Assembly: GCF_003958625.1 (NCBI RefSeq)
Contig: NZ_RSEL01000013.1
Location: 62,001 to 126,000, forward strand
DNA: 64,000 nucleotides
Source of the DNA: Tsuneonella rigui
GTDB taxonomy: Bacteria; Pseudomonadota; Alphaproteobacteria; Sphingomonadales; Sphingomonadaceae
Reading direction: 5' to 3'
Within the stretch, counting starts at the first letter, position 1, and each line of letters begins with the position of its first letter. Shown here one piece after another: positions 55,864-64,000 of this stretch. Under the pieces are notes generated by a model. The model was not told the origin of the DNA. It worked only from the letters and a program-made list of their open reading frames with translations, and did no database searches. A program made the position numbers and the translations under genes.

Positions 55864-58057
55864 GCTCGCGCTGATCGCGGCCGGGTGCGCGGCGCTGATC
55901 GCCGCACCCGTCGCCGCGCAGGACTTGCCGACGCAGGAAGGGCCGATCCCGCCCAAGGCGCCGGTGCTGGCCGCCCCGCTCCCCGCGACCCCGCCGCCCG
56001 CGAGCGAGCCGTCGCTCGAAGACCTGATCCCCGACAGCGCGGTCGAAAACCCCGAGGCCTGGGCGGTGCAGGGCGCTCCCGCCGACGCCGCGGCCGAACC
56101 GGCGCTTGAGGTCGATCCCAACTCGCCCCTCGCCGAAGTGCCGGCCATCGACGTGCCGTGGCCCGACGATCTCGTCCTCCCGCAGCTCGCACCGCTGGAG
56201 CCCGACGACAGTATCCAATTCGCCGATATGGAGGATGCGGCCAATCCGCGGCCGGCGCTGGTCGATGCCGATGTGGTGCAGGTGACCGACGAACTCGCGC
56301 TCGCCTTCCCGCCGGACGATACCGCGTTCCCCGAGAAGGAAGCCTTCGCCGCCCGCTACGGCGAGCTGTCGACCATTGCCGAGCTCGACACCGACAAGGA
56401 CAGCGTCGCCCAACTCGCCGCGCGGGCGAAGGCGGACCAGACGCTGCTCGAGACGATGCTGCGCGTGTACGGCTACTACGATGCGCAAGTGATCCGCTCG
56501 GTGGCCGGCATCCAGGCCGGGCAGGAGACCGCCGCCGAACGCGCCGCGGTCCGGTTCGATATCATCCCGGGCGCGCGCTACCGGTTTGGTGCGATCGATC
56601 TGGGCGAGCTCGACACCGCGGTCGATGCGGTGGCGCTTCGCCGCGCGTTCGAGATCCAGCCGGGCGACTTCATGTCGAGCGACAAGATCGTCGAGGAGCA
56701 ACTCAACCTCGACACCGCGCTCGGCGAATTCGGCTATCCCTTCGCGACGATCGACGCGCCCGAACTGCTGGTCGATCACGCGCGCACTGAGGGCGACCTG
56801 ACGATGCCGGTGCACCCGAAGGGCAAGTACGTGTTCGGCGAAGTCGTCTCGAACCTGCCGCGTTTCCTCTCGGGCAAGCACCTCGCGACGATCGCGCGGT
56901 TCGATCCGGGCGACGTGTACCAGCGCAGCCTGGAGCTCGACCTCAGGCGCGCGATTGTCTCCACCGGGCTGGTCTCCTCGGTCACGGTCACGCCGCGCGA
57001 GGTGACGCCGCCGTCGGGCGACCAGCCGGGCACCGTCGCGCTCGATGTCGAGATGTCGAAGGCGAAGCTGCGCACCTGGGCGGGCGCGATCGGCTACGGC
57101 ACGGGCGAGGGCATCCGCGTCGAGGGGAGCTGGGAGCATCGCAACCTGTTCCCGCCCGAAGGGATGCTGCGCGTGCGCGGGATCGCCGGCACGCAGGAAC
57201 AGCTGTTCGGCGTCACCTTCCGCAAGAACAACCTCGGCGGGCGCGACAAGGTGCTGACCGTCGATGCCTTCGCCTCGACGGTCGACAGCGACGCCTACGA
57301 CGCGCGCACCGTCTCGCTGATCGGCACCTACGAGCGGCTCTCGACGCTGCTGTTCCAGAAGCCGCTGGCCTGGAGCGTCGGGCTCGAAGCGGTGGCAACC
57401 AGCGAGCGCCCGCAGCCGCTCGGCGGGGTGGTCCAGCCGCGCCAGACCTACTTCATCGGCGCGATACCGCTGTTCGCGCAGCTCGATACCTCGGACAGCC
57501 TGCTCGATCCGAAGAAGGGCTTCCGCGCGGGTCTCCGCCTGTCGCCGGAAGTGTCGCGCAACCAGCGGATGGAGAGCTTCTATTTGCGCGCGCAGTTCGA
57601 TGGCTCGACCTATCAGCGCGTGACCGACAAGGTGGTGGTCGCGGGCCGTCTGCGCCTGGGAACGATCGTCGGCACCGATCTCGACAACATCGCGCCTTCG
57701 CGCCGGCTCTATTCAGGCGGCGGCGGATCGGTGCGCGGGTACGGCTACCAGCGGATCGGCCCGCGCGACATCAACGGCAACCCGACCGGCGGCCGCAGTC
57801 TGGTGGAAGGCGCGGTCGAGGCGCGGATCCAGACCGGCTTCTTCGATGGCGCGCTGTCGGTGGTGCCGTTCCTCGATGCGGGCTCTGTCAGCCAGAGCGT
57901 GACGCTGGATCTTTCGACGGTCCGCTTCGGTGCGGGCGTCGGCGTGCGCTACAACACCGGCTTCGGCCCGCTCCGGTTCGATATCGCCACCCCGATCAAC
58001 CCCGCGCCGGGCGATAGCCGGATCGCGGTCTACGTCTCGCTGGGCCAGGCGTTCTGA
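55850..58057 (+). CDS. tamA: Outer-membrane translocation/assembly protein TamA
   Basis: BamA-superfamily 16-strand barrel with POTRA domains, about 735 aa. Signal-like [19 protein letters not shown] leads into a Pro/Glu-rich linker, POTRA-like segments ([28 protein letters not shown]) and a barrel with [18 protein letters not shown] and terminal Phe. No ATG, GTG or TTG lies at the right place; the nearest ordinary start (ATG 55671) adds about 60 residues out of family and overlaps bpt. ATT at 55850 or CTG at 55871 are candidates; start uncertain. Overlaps tamB start by 1 nt. Confidence 0.9.
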   Translation: MFPSRLALIAAGCAALIAAPVAAQDLPTQEGPIPPKAPVLAAPLPATPPPASEPSLEDLIPDSAVENPEAWAVQGAPADAAAEPALEVDPNSPLAEVPAIDVPWPDDLVLPQLAPLEPDDSIQFADMEDAANPRPALVDADVVQVTDELALAFPPDDTAFPEKEAFAARYGELSTIAELDTDKDSVAQLAARAKADQTLLETMLRVYGYYDAQVIRSVAGIQAGQETAAERAAVRFDIIPGARYRFGAIDLGELDTAVDAVALRRAFEIQPGDFMSSDKIVEEQLNLDTALGEFGYPFATIDAPELLVDHARTEGDLTMPVHPKGKYVFGEVVSNLPRFLSGKHLATIARFDPGDVYQRSLELDLRRAIVSTGLVSSVTVTPREVTPPSGDQPGTVALDVEMSKAKLRTWAGAIGYGTGEGIRVEGSWEHRNLFPPEGMLRVRGIAGTQEQLFGVTFRKNNLGGRDKVLTVDAFASTVDSDAYDARTVSLIGTYERLSTLLFQKPLAWSVGLEAVATSERPQPLGGVVQPRQTYFIGAIPLFAQLDTSDSLLDPKKGFRAGLRLSPEVSRNQRMESFYLRAQFDGSTYQRVTDKVVVAGRLRLGTIVGTDLDNIAPSRRLYSGGGGSVRGYGYQRIGPRDINGNPTGGRSLVEGAVEARIQTGFFDGALSVVPFLDAGSVSQSVTLDLSTVRFGAGVGVRYNTGFGPLRFDIATPINPAPGDSRIAVYVSLGQAF

Positions 58058-61000
58058 TGGCGGACGAGGTAGAGGTGGTCGAGGTCGCCGAGCCGGTGCG
58101 CCGCCATCGTGGGCGCCGCGCGGCCAGGTGGGCGGTCGGCGTTATCGCTGCCGTCCTGCTGCTGGTGGTGGCGGCGGTCGCGCTGCTCAACAGCTCGATC
58201 GGCCATCGGTGGGTGGTCGACCAGATCGCCAAGGTCGCGCCCGCTTCGGGGCTCAAGATTTCGATCGGGCGGATCGACGGGAACCTCTACGGCAATGCGC
58301 GGCTGCACGATGTGACGCTGTCCGACCCGCAGGGCGCGTTCCTGACCGTACCGCTGGTCGATCTCGACTGGCGGCCGACAAGCTGGTTCTCGCGCGGGCT
58401 CGACGTGCGCGAGCTGGTGACGCACCGCGGCACGCTCTACCGCCTGCCGAAGCTCAAGCCGGGCGATCCCGACGCGCCGATCCTGCCTAACTTCGATATC
58501 CGCATCGACCGGCTGGCTATCCAGGACCTGACCATCGCCAAGGGCCTTGCCGGGCCGAACGCGCAGAAGGCCAACCTCGTCGCCAACGCCGACATCCGTC
58601 AGGGGCGGGTGAAGGTGAAGGCCGACGCGCGGCTCGGCCGGGCCGACGAGCTCCACGCGCTGATCGACGCGGAGCCGGACGGCAACAGGTTCGACATCGG
58701 GCTCGACGTGGTGGCGCCCAAGGACGGAGTCCTCGCGGCGATGACCGGCGCCAAGGCGGGCTACGCGGGCAAGATCGCCGGGCGCGGCACGTGGCAGAAG
58801 TGGGACGGCTGGGGCTACGTCAGCCGCGAGGGCGCGAATTTCGCCGCGTTCCGGATGCTCAACCAGGGCGGTACGTACACCATCGTCGGGCAGGCGCACC
58901 CGCAGGCGGCGATGGCAGCGGGCTTGCCGCGCCAGTTGCTGGGGCAGACGGTGTCGTACAAGGCGACCGGCACGCTCAAGAACAGCGTGCTCGACGGCTC
59001 GGTGCTGCTGGCGACCCCCGCGCTCGGCGGCAGCGCGCGGGGCATGCTCGACCTCGGTCAGAACATCGCCAGGGGCCTGCAGATCAATGCGCGGATCAAG
59101 GACCCCGGCCTGCTCGGCCCCGGCTCGCGGCTCGAAGGGGCGCGGGTGGCGGCGACGATCGAGGGCGCGTTCCGCGATCTTACCATCGAGCACCGGCTCC
59201 AGGTCGCGCGCTATGTCACCGGCACCACGCAGGTGGTCGGCCTGGTCCAGCAGGGCACCGCGACGTATGACGGCGCGCGCTGGACGGTGCCGCTCGATAC
59301 CAAGGTCGCGCGGGTCGTCACCGGCACCGCGCAAATCGATCCGCGGCTGGTCAACGGCACGCTCAGGGGCACGGTGCGCTACCAGGGCACCAAGCTCACC
59401 AGCGACGCGCTCGCGCTGAACTTCCCGGGCGCAAACGCGCAGCTCACGCTGGTGGGCGACACCGCGCAGGGGAGCTACCGCCTCGCCGGGCCGGTGACCG
59501 CGAACGGGCTCGCCATCCCCAACGTGGGCACGGTCAACGGCGGGGCGCGGATCGTCGCGACCTTCGGGAACGCGCCGTGGACGCTGTCGGCCGACGTGCG
59601 CGGGCGCGTGGCCAAGGTGACCAACGCGACGCTCGCCAATCTCGCGGGGCCGGCGATCGCCTTCAGCGGGGGCATCACCACCGGCGGCGCGCGTCCGCTC
59701 GACTTCCGCGGGGTGCGCATCAACGCCGCGAAGCTCGACATGACGCTCGACGGCATGATCCGCCCGGGCCGCACCAGCGTCGCCGGGCGCGGGCGGCATG
59801 TCGATTACGGCGCGTTCACGGTCGAGGGCGCCTACACCGCGCGCGGGCCGGAGGCGGTGCTGGTCTTCGCCAGCCCCTATCCGACCGCGGGCCTCAAGGA
59901 CGTGCACGTGGCGATCGCGCCGATCAAGGACGGCTTTGGGATCGAGACCCGCGGCCAGTCGCTGCTCGGCCCCTTCGAAGGGACGATCGACCTTTACGCG
60001 CCCGCCAACGGCCCCACCCGGCTGGCGATCCGCAAGCTCGACGTGTGGAAGACCTCGGTCACCGGCGAGCTGACGCTGGGTAACGGCGCGGTCGCCGGTA
60101 CGCTGGCGCTGGCGGGAGGGGGCCTCGACGGCACCATTGCGCTGTCGCCGCAGGCGGGCGGACAGGCGTTCGACGTCAGCCTCAACGCCAACCAGGCGAC
60201 CTTCGGCGGCGCGACCCCGCTGTCGATCGGGCAAGCCAAGATCGAAGCGCACGGCCTGCTGGTGCAGGGCCGCAGCACGATCAGCGGCAACGTCTATGCG
60301 CAGGGGATCAGCTACGGCAGCCTGTTCATCGGCCGCCTCGCGGCGCAGGCGCAGCTCGAGAACGGCAGCGGCACCGTCACCGCCTCGATCGCCGGCCGCC
60401 GCGGCAGCCGCTTCGCGCTGCAATTGAACGCCAACGTCGCGCCCAACCAGGTCGCGATTGCGGCGCGCGGGGAGTTCGCCGGGCGGCCGATCGCGATGCC
60501 GCGCCGTGCTGTGCTGATCCGGCAAAGCGACGGCGGCTGGCAGCTCCAGCCGACGCAGGTCAACTTCGCGGGCGGGGCGATCATCGCCAACGGCGAGTTC
60601 GGCGGCGGGCGCACCGCGGTCCACCTGCAACTCGCCGACATGCCGCTGTCGGTGGCGGACATCTGGGCCGATCTCGGCATCGGCGGCAAGATTTCGGGCC
60701 TGGTCGATTTCACCAGCACGACCGGCGGCGTCCCGACGGGCGAGGCGCGGGTGAAGGTCGCCGGGCTCAGCCGCTCGGGCCTCGTGCTGACCTCGCGCCC
60801 GATCGACCTCTCGCTCGTCCTGCGCCTGACGCCGGACCGGCTGGAAACCCGCGCGGTGATCGACGAGGGCGGCCAGCGGCGCGGGCGCCTGCAGGGCCGC
60901 ATCGCCGGACTGCCGCGCGGCGGCGCGCTGTTCGACCGCCTGCGCGCGGGCGACCTGTTCGCGCAGCTCCGCTACAACGGACCGGCCGACGCGCTGTGGC

Positions 61001-62238
61001 GCCTGCTGGCGATCGACACGTTCGACCTCACCGGCCCGCTGTCGGTCGCGGCGGACGTGACCGGCACGCTGGCGACCCCGCAAGTGCGCGGCTCGCTGGC
61101 GGGCGAGAATATGCGGCTGCAGTCGAGCCTGTCGGGCACCGACATCCGCAACGTCAGCGCGCGCGGCACGTTTTCCGGCTCGCGCCTGACCATCACCAGC
61201 TTCCGCGGCGTGACCGCCAACGATGGCAGCGTTGTCGGCAGCGGGACGGTTGTGCTGGAGGACCTCGGCATCAAGGGGCCGGAGCTCGACATCAAGATCG
61301 CCGCGCGCGACGCCGCGCTGCTCAATGCCAACGGGCTGGCGGCGACGGTCACCGGGCCGATGCGGATCGTCTCCAACGGCGTCGGCGGCACGATCGCCGG
61401 CCGCCTGCTGATCGACCGCGCAAGCTGGCGTCTCGGTACCGCCGCGGCGGACCAGCGCCTGCCGCAGATCAAGACCCGCGAGATCAACCTGCCGTTCGAC
61501 GTCGCTCCCGCGCGCGCGGCGAGCCAGCCGTGGCGCTACCTGATCGATGCCCGCGCGCCGAGCCGAGTCGATGTCGACGGCATGGGCCTCGACAGCGAAT
61601 GGCAGGCGACCGTGCGCGTGCGCGGCACGACCGACAACCCGCGGCTGGGCGGCGAGGCGCGGGTGATCCGCGGCGATTACTCGTTCGCCGGCACGCGCTT
61701 CAACCTCACCCGCGGGATCATCAATTTCGACGAGAACGTGCCGATCGACCCGCGCCTCGATATCATCGCCGAGACCGAGAAGGACGACCTCAGCGTCACG
61801 GTGAAGGTGCAGGGCAGCGCGACCGAGCCCGAGATCAGCTTCCAGTCGACCCCCGGCCTGCCGGAAGAGGAAATCCTCGCCCGCCTGCTGTTCGGCGGCT
61901 CGATTACCGAGCTATCGGCGACCGACGTGCTGCAGTTGGGCTCCGCGCTGGCCTCGCTGCGCGGCGGCGGGGGAATGGACCCGATCAACAAGCTCAGGAC
62001 CGCCATCGGGCTCGACCGGCTGCGCATCGTCAGCGCCGACCAGGCGCTCGGCCGCGGCACCGCGATCGCGCTGGGCAAGAACATCGGCCGGCGGTTCTAC
62101 GTCGAGATCATCACCGACGGGCGTGGCTACAGCGCCACGCAGGCGGAGTTCCGCATCACCTCGTGGCTGTCGATCCTGGGCTCGATCTCGACCATCGGCC
62201 GCGAATCGATCGTGGCCAAGGCGAGCAAGGACTACTGA
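58057..62238 (+). CDS. tamB: Translocation/assembly module protein TamB
   Basis: Large inner-membrane-anchored periplasmic protein, 1393 aa, spanning the envelope with TamA to assemble outer-membrane proteins and possibly move lipids. A Ser/Lys-poor N-terminal cytosolic tail, a membrane helix (about 28-46), a long repetitive beta-rich body and a C-terminal DUF490 domain (PRIDIIAETEKDDLSV-like; VTVKVQGSATEPEISFQSTPGLPEEEILARLLFG). ATG overlaps the tamA stop. Confidence 0.95.
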   Translation: MADEVEVVEVAEPVRRHRGRRAARWAVGVIAAVLLLVVAAVALLNSSIGHRWVVDQIAKVAPASGLKISIGRIDGNLYGNARLHDVTLSDPQGAFLTVPLVDLDWRPTSWFSRGLDVRELVTHRGTLYRLPKLKPGDPDAPILPNFDIRIDRLAIQDLTIAKGLAGPNAQKANLVANADIRQGRVKVKADARLGRADELHALIDAEPDGNRFDIGLDVVAPKDGVLAAMTGAKAGYAGKIAGRGTWQKWDGWGYVSREGANFAAFRMLNQGGTYTIVGQAHPQAAMAAGLPRQLLGQTVSYKATGTLKNSVLDGSVLLATPALGGSARGMLDLGQNIARGLQINARIKDPGLLGPGSRLEGARVAATIEGAFRDLTIEHRLQVARYVTGTTQVVGLVQQGTATYDGARWTVPLDTKVARVVTGTAQIDPRLVNGTLRGTVRYQGTKLTSDALALNFPGANAQLTLVGDTAQGSYRLAGPVTANGLAIPNVGTVNGGARIVATFGNAPWTLSADVRGRVAKVTNATLANLAGPAIAFSGGITTGGARPLDFRGVRINAAKLDMTLDGMIRPGRTSVAGRGRHVDYGAFTVEGAYTARGPEAVLVFASPYPTAGLKDVHVAIAPIKDGFGIETRGQSLLGPFEGTIDLYAPANGPTRLAIRKLDVWKTSVTGELTLGNGAVAGTLALAGGGLDGTIALSPQAGGQAFDVSLNANQATFGGATPLSIGQAKIEAHGLLVQGRSTISGNVYAQGISYGSLFIGRLAAQAQLENGSGTVTASIAGRRGSRFALQLNANVAPNQVAIAARGEFAGRPIAMPRRAVLIRQSDGGWQLQPTQVNFAGGAIIANGEFGGGRTAVHLQLADMPLSVADIWADLGIGGKISGLVDFTSTTGGVPTGEARVKVAGLSRSGLVLTSRPIDLSLVLRLTPDRLETRAVIDEGGQRRGRLQGRIAGLPRGGALFDRLRAGDLFAQLRYNGPADALWRLLAIDTFDLTGPLSVAADVTGTLATPQVRGSLAGENMRLQSSLSGTDIRNVSARGTFSGSRLTITSFRGVTANDGSVVGSGTVVLEDLGIKGPELDIKIAARDAALLNANGLAATVTGPMRIVSNGVGGTIAGRLLIDRASWRLGTAAADQRLPQIKTREINLPFDVAPARAASQPWRYLIDARAPSRVDVDGMGLDSEWQATVRVRGTTDNPRLGGEARVIRGDYSFAGTRFNLTRGIINFDENVPIDPRLDIIAETEKDDLSVTVKVQGSATEPEISFQSTPGLPEEEILARLLFGGSITELSATDVLQLGSALASLRGGGGMDPINKLRTAIGLDRLRIVSADQALGRGTAIALGKNIGRRFYVEIITDGRGYSATQAEFRITSWLSILGSISTIGRESIVAKASKDY

Positions 62239-62269
62239 ACGAGCAGCACGGGTTGCCCATCCTCACCCC

Positions 62270-62376
62270 GTCATCCCCGCGAAAGCGGGGACCCATCACG
62301 AGGGGTAGCCCGCCGAGCTACCGGCCGGATTGGGCCGCAAGCGAAGGAGATGGGCCCCCGCTTGCGCGGGGGTGAC
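62270..62376. repeat. Palindromic intergenic repeat after tamB
   Basis: Two 27-nt arms, 62270-62296 and 62350-62376, are inverted copies (24 of 27 match), each with a CCCCGC...GCGGGG core, separated by 53 nt. It resembles mobile REP/MITE elements. It lies between the convergent tamB and fasciclin genes and could also serve as a two-way terminator. Confidence 0.75.
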
Positions 62377-62396
62377 GATTTTCGAAGGAGTGCGCT

Positions 62397-62975
62397 TCAG
62401 CTCGCCTTCGCGGGCGTGGCCGACTTCACCAGGCCATCGAGCGGCAGCACCACGCCGTTGCTGGCGACCAGCGCCGCCCCGTCGATCTTCGCCTTGGCAC
62501 CGTCGGCACCGGTGGCGGTGAGGACGTCACCGTCGGCGCTGAAGGTGACCATGCTATCGGCGAGGGTGCGCATCTGCACCGGCCCCTTCTTGTCGGCGAT
62601 CGCCTTCTTGATCGCGTCGGGGGTCAAGTGACCGGGAAGGATATGCCCGCGCAGCACGGCAACCAGTTCGGCCCGGTTGGCCGGATCGGTCAGCGCCTTG
62701 TTGTCGATCTTGGCAAAGGCATCGTCATCAGGCGCGAGGAGCGTGTAGCTGCCGGGTCCGTCGAACACGTCGGCAAGGCCCGCTTCGGACAGCGCGGTCG
62801 AAACCGTGGTCAGCCCCGGCGCGCTGCCGATGGTCGCGGCGAGCGTGCGGTGGCCGGCATCGGCGTTGCCGGTGGCGGTGGCAGTCGCGCCGCTATCGTC
62901 ACCCTGAGAGCAGGCGCCAAGCGAGACCGCCGCGGCCAGCGTGGCGGCCGCGGCGAACGAACGAAATGCAGTCAT
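62397..62975 (-). CDS. Fasciclin-domain lipoprotein
   Basis: 192 aa. Signal peptide ending SLGAC (lipobox; Cys follows the ALA-type core) and a FAS1 domain: GLTTVSTALSEAGLADVFDGPGSYTLLAPDDDAF, ELVAVLRGHILPG and ASNGVVLPLDGLV. FAS1 proteins often mediate adhesion. ATG at 62975 is used because GAGGAG lies 6 nt upstream; an ATG at 62981 has none. Downstream of the Gly/Asn-rich gene. Confidence 0.9.
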   Translation of the reverse strand: MTAFRSFAAAATLAAAVSLGACSQGDDSGATATATGNADAGHRTLAATIGSAPGLTTVSTALSEAGLADVFDGPGSYTLLAPDDDAFAKIDNKALTDPANRAELVAVLRGHILPGHLTPDAIKKAIADKKGPVQMRTLADSMVTFSADGDVLTATGADGAKAKIDGAALVASNGVVLPLDGLVKSATPAKAS

Positions 62976-62985
62976 CGGCATCTCC

Positions 62986-64000
62986 TCAGGTCAGCAGCTG
63001 GATCGCGGCCTGGATCAGTTGCGTGGTCGGATCGACCTCGTACACATAGCCGTCGGCGTAGCGATAATAGGCGTCCGGCCCGTCGAGGTACTGGTCGCGA
63101 TAGGCGTAGGGGACGTTGTACACGTCGTATCCGAGCGGCATCCGCTGGCCGACCGCGAACTGGTCGCCCGTCAGCAACGCGGCGATCGAGGTGATCGCAT
63201 TGCTCTGCGGATCGACGCGGTAGAGCACGTCGTCGGCATAGCGGTACGAGTTCGGCGCGCCGAGGTTGTAGTAATCGACGTAGTAGTCGGGCACCGGATA
63301 GGGGTCGTAATAGCTCGGCCAAGGATTGCCGACCGACAGCGCGCCGCCCAGCAGCGGGAGGTAGCCCAGCACCGAACCGGTGTTGTTGGTGCGATAGAGA
63401 TAGCCGTCGTCGTAGTAGTAGCGGCCGTCGCCCAGCGACGAGTAACCGAACCACGACGGGCTGTAATACCCGCCGCGATAGGTGCCGTTCTGCTTAGCCA
63501 GACCCGGAGGCTGGCAGCCGTTGTTCTTCTTCGCGAGGCCCGGAGGGCACCCGTCGATCAGGCCGCGCAGGCCGCGGTCGTCGAAGCCGACGGTGCGCAC
63601 CACGCGGACGTCGTCGCGCCCGCCGTTGCCGCGCACTTCGCGCACTTCGCGCACGACACGGACGTTATCGCGGTCGACCGAGCGCACGACATCCTGCCGT
63701 CCCTTGCCGTTGCCGTTGCCGTTCCCGTTGCCGCGATCGTTCCCCTGAGCGACGACCCGCTCGGCCTTGCGCTCAGGGCCGCGCGCTTGCGCCTGCGCGG
63801 TGCGCGCCTGCCCCTTGTCCGCTTTGGCGTTCATCTGCGGACCGGAGCGGTCCTGGCCCTGGCCTTTGCCACCGCCATTCCCGTTGCCGCCGCCCTTCAA
63901 CGCGGGACCGGCCGCCGCATGGCCGCCGCCGTGGCCGCCACCATTGCCGCCGCCGTTACCCTTGCCGGGGTCCGCGTAAGTCGCGCTCGCGGCGAGAGCC
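62986..64000 (-). CDS. Gly/Asn-rich secreted protein with YRYADG repeats (partial, 5' end outside window)
   Basis: At least 337 codons, continuing past the right edge. The first visible residues ALAASATYADPGKG look like the end of a signal peptide. A low-complexity Gly/Asn/Lys/Gln/Arg region (NGGGKGQGQ, VRVVREVREVRG) covers the N-terminal half. The C-terminal half has repeats built on YYYDDGYLYRT, YRYADDVLYRVDP and YRYADGYVYEVDP. Family not recognised with confidence (RcnB-like naming is possible). It ends 10 nt before the fasciclin gene, so the two are probably co-transcribed. Likely surface or periplasmic. Confidence 0.75.
   Translation of the reverse strand, partial: ALAASATYADPGKGNGGGNGGGHGGGHAAAGPALKGGGNGNGGGKGQGQDRSGPQMNAKADKGQARTAQAQARGPERKAERVVAQGNDRGNGNGNGNGKGRQDVVRSVDRDNVRVVREVREVRGNGGRDDVRVVRTVGFDDRGLRGLIDGCPPGLAKKNNGCQPPGLAKQNGTYRGGYYSPSWFGYSSLGDGRYYYDDGYLYRTNNTGSVLGYLPLLGGALSVGNPWPSYYDPYPVPDYYVDYYNLGAPNSYRYADDVLYRVDPQSNAITSIAALLTGDQFAVGQRMPLGYDVYNVPYAYRDQYLDGPDAYYRYADGYVYEVDPTTQLIQAAIQLLT

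Noticed and set aside
58030-61083. 1017-codon minus-strand frame opposite tamB
   Set aside because: Arg/Glu/Ala/Gln-rich shadow of TamB with no domain.
1-64000. CRISPR arrays, tRNA/rRNA genes, IS elements, prophage genes
   Set aside because: No regular spaced repeats, cloverleaf-like sequence with CCA ends, transposase or phage structural motif was recognised while reading; a dedicated scan would be decisive.

Overview
High-GC alphaproteobacterial chromosome segment, most likely Sphingomonadales (Erythrobacteraceae/Sphingomonadaceae type). That placement is an inference from several features together: an ATP12-family F1 assembly chaperone, an alpha-type S21, an Mla permease with a fused STAS domain, bacterial Bpt, CobS, a J-domain protein next to BolA, and the overall codon style. 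Genes are tightly packed, often coupled by 1-4 nt start/stop overlaps. No tRNA, rRNA, CRISPR array, insertion sequence or prophage was seen.

Layout. 1-3209 (minus): start of queE, a short repeat-bearing gap, and valS with an intrinsic terminator. 3313-6941 (plus): Mla-type lipid transport operon (mlaE-mlaF-mlaD-PqiC-like lipoprotein), then a lone secreted protein. 11634-7915 (minus): translationally coupled six-gene run crcB, RluA-family pseudouridine synthase, PaiB-like, HAD phosphatase, small membrane protein, ATP12 chaperone. 11834-14562 (plus): rpsU, a membrane-anchored FKBP isomerase, a DUF4153 membrane protein. 14573-20261 (plus): gatC-gatA and gatB, separated by a frameshifted acyltransferase and a methyltransferase. 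22060-20263 (minus): PilZ-XRE regulator and a PAS-GGDEF protein with a degenerate GGDEF motif. 25130-22119 (minus): GNAT, cupin/JmjC-like protein and TesB. 30706-25191 (minus): hisG-hisD-nusB-thiL and the proton-pumping pyrophosphatase hppA with a strong terminator.

30749-33577 holds a DUF2332 protein, a secreted protein, an arr rifamycin ADP-ribosyltransferase and a small ORF. 37819-33685 (minus) is a six-gene coupled operon: 2OG-Fe(II) oxygenase, BolA, GST, pirin, SDR, alpha/beta hydrolase. 37897-41643 (plus): J-domain protein, YtcJ-like amidohydrolase, a 70-aa exported/membrane peptide gene with a long leader and strong terminator, and two hotdog thioesterases. 44804-41640 (minus): class A PBP and cobS. 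44886-51463: a DUF2236 oxygenase-like gene, then an HxlR regulator divergent from an eight-gene run (VOC, double DUF1428, double VOC, PhnB-like, DHFR-like, GST, GFA, GST). This looks like a glutathione-linked small-molecule detoxification island, with repeated motifs in the divergent promoter. 51522-54505: ilvA, an SDR and a GH130-like gene. 54506-55020 is non-coding and carries a duplicated palindromic repeat. 55021-62238: bpt, tamA, tamB. 62270-62376 is a second palindromic repeat family. 64000-62397 (minus): a Gly/Asn-rich secreted protein running off the window and a fasciclin lipoprotein.

Strongest candidates for something undescribed are the HxlR-linked detoxification operon with its tandem DUF1428 fusion, the PilZ-XRE/degenerate GGDEF pair, and the 70-aa peptide gene with its roughly 300-nt leader. 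All functional readings rest on motif recognition by eye; no database search was run.
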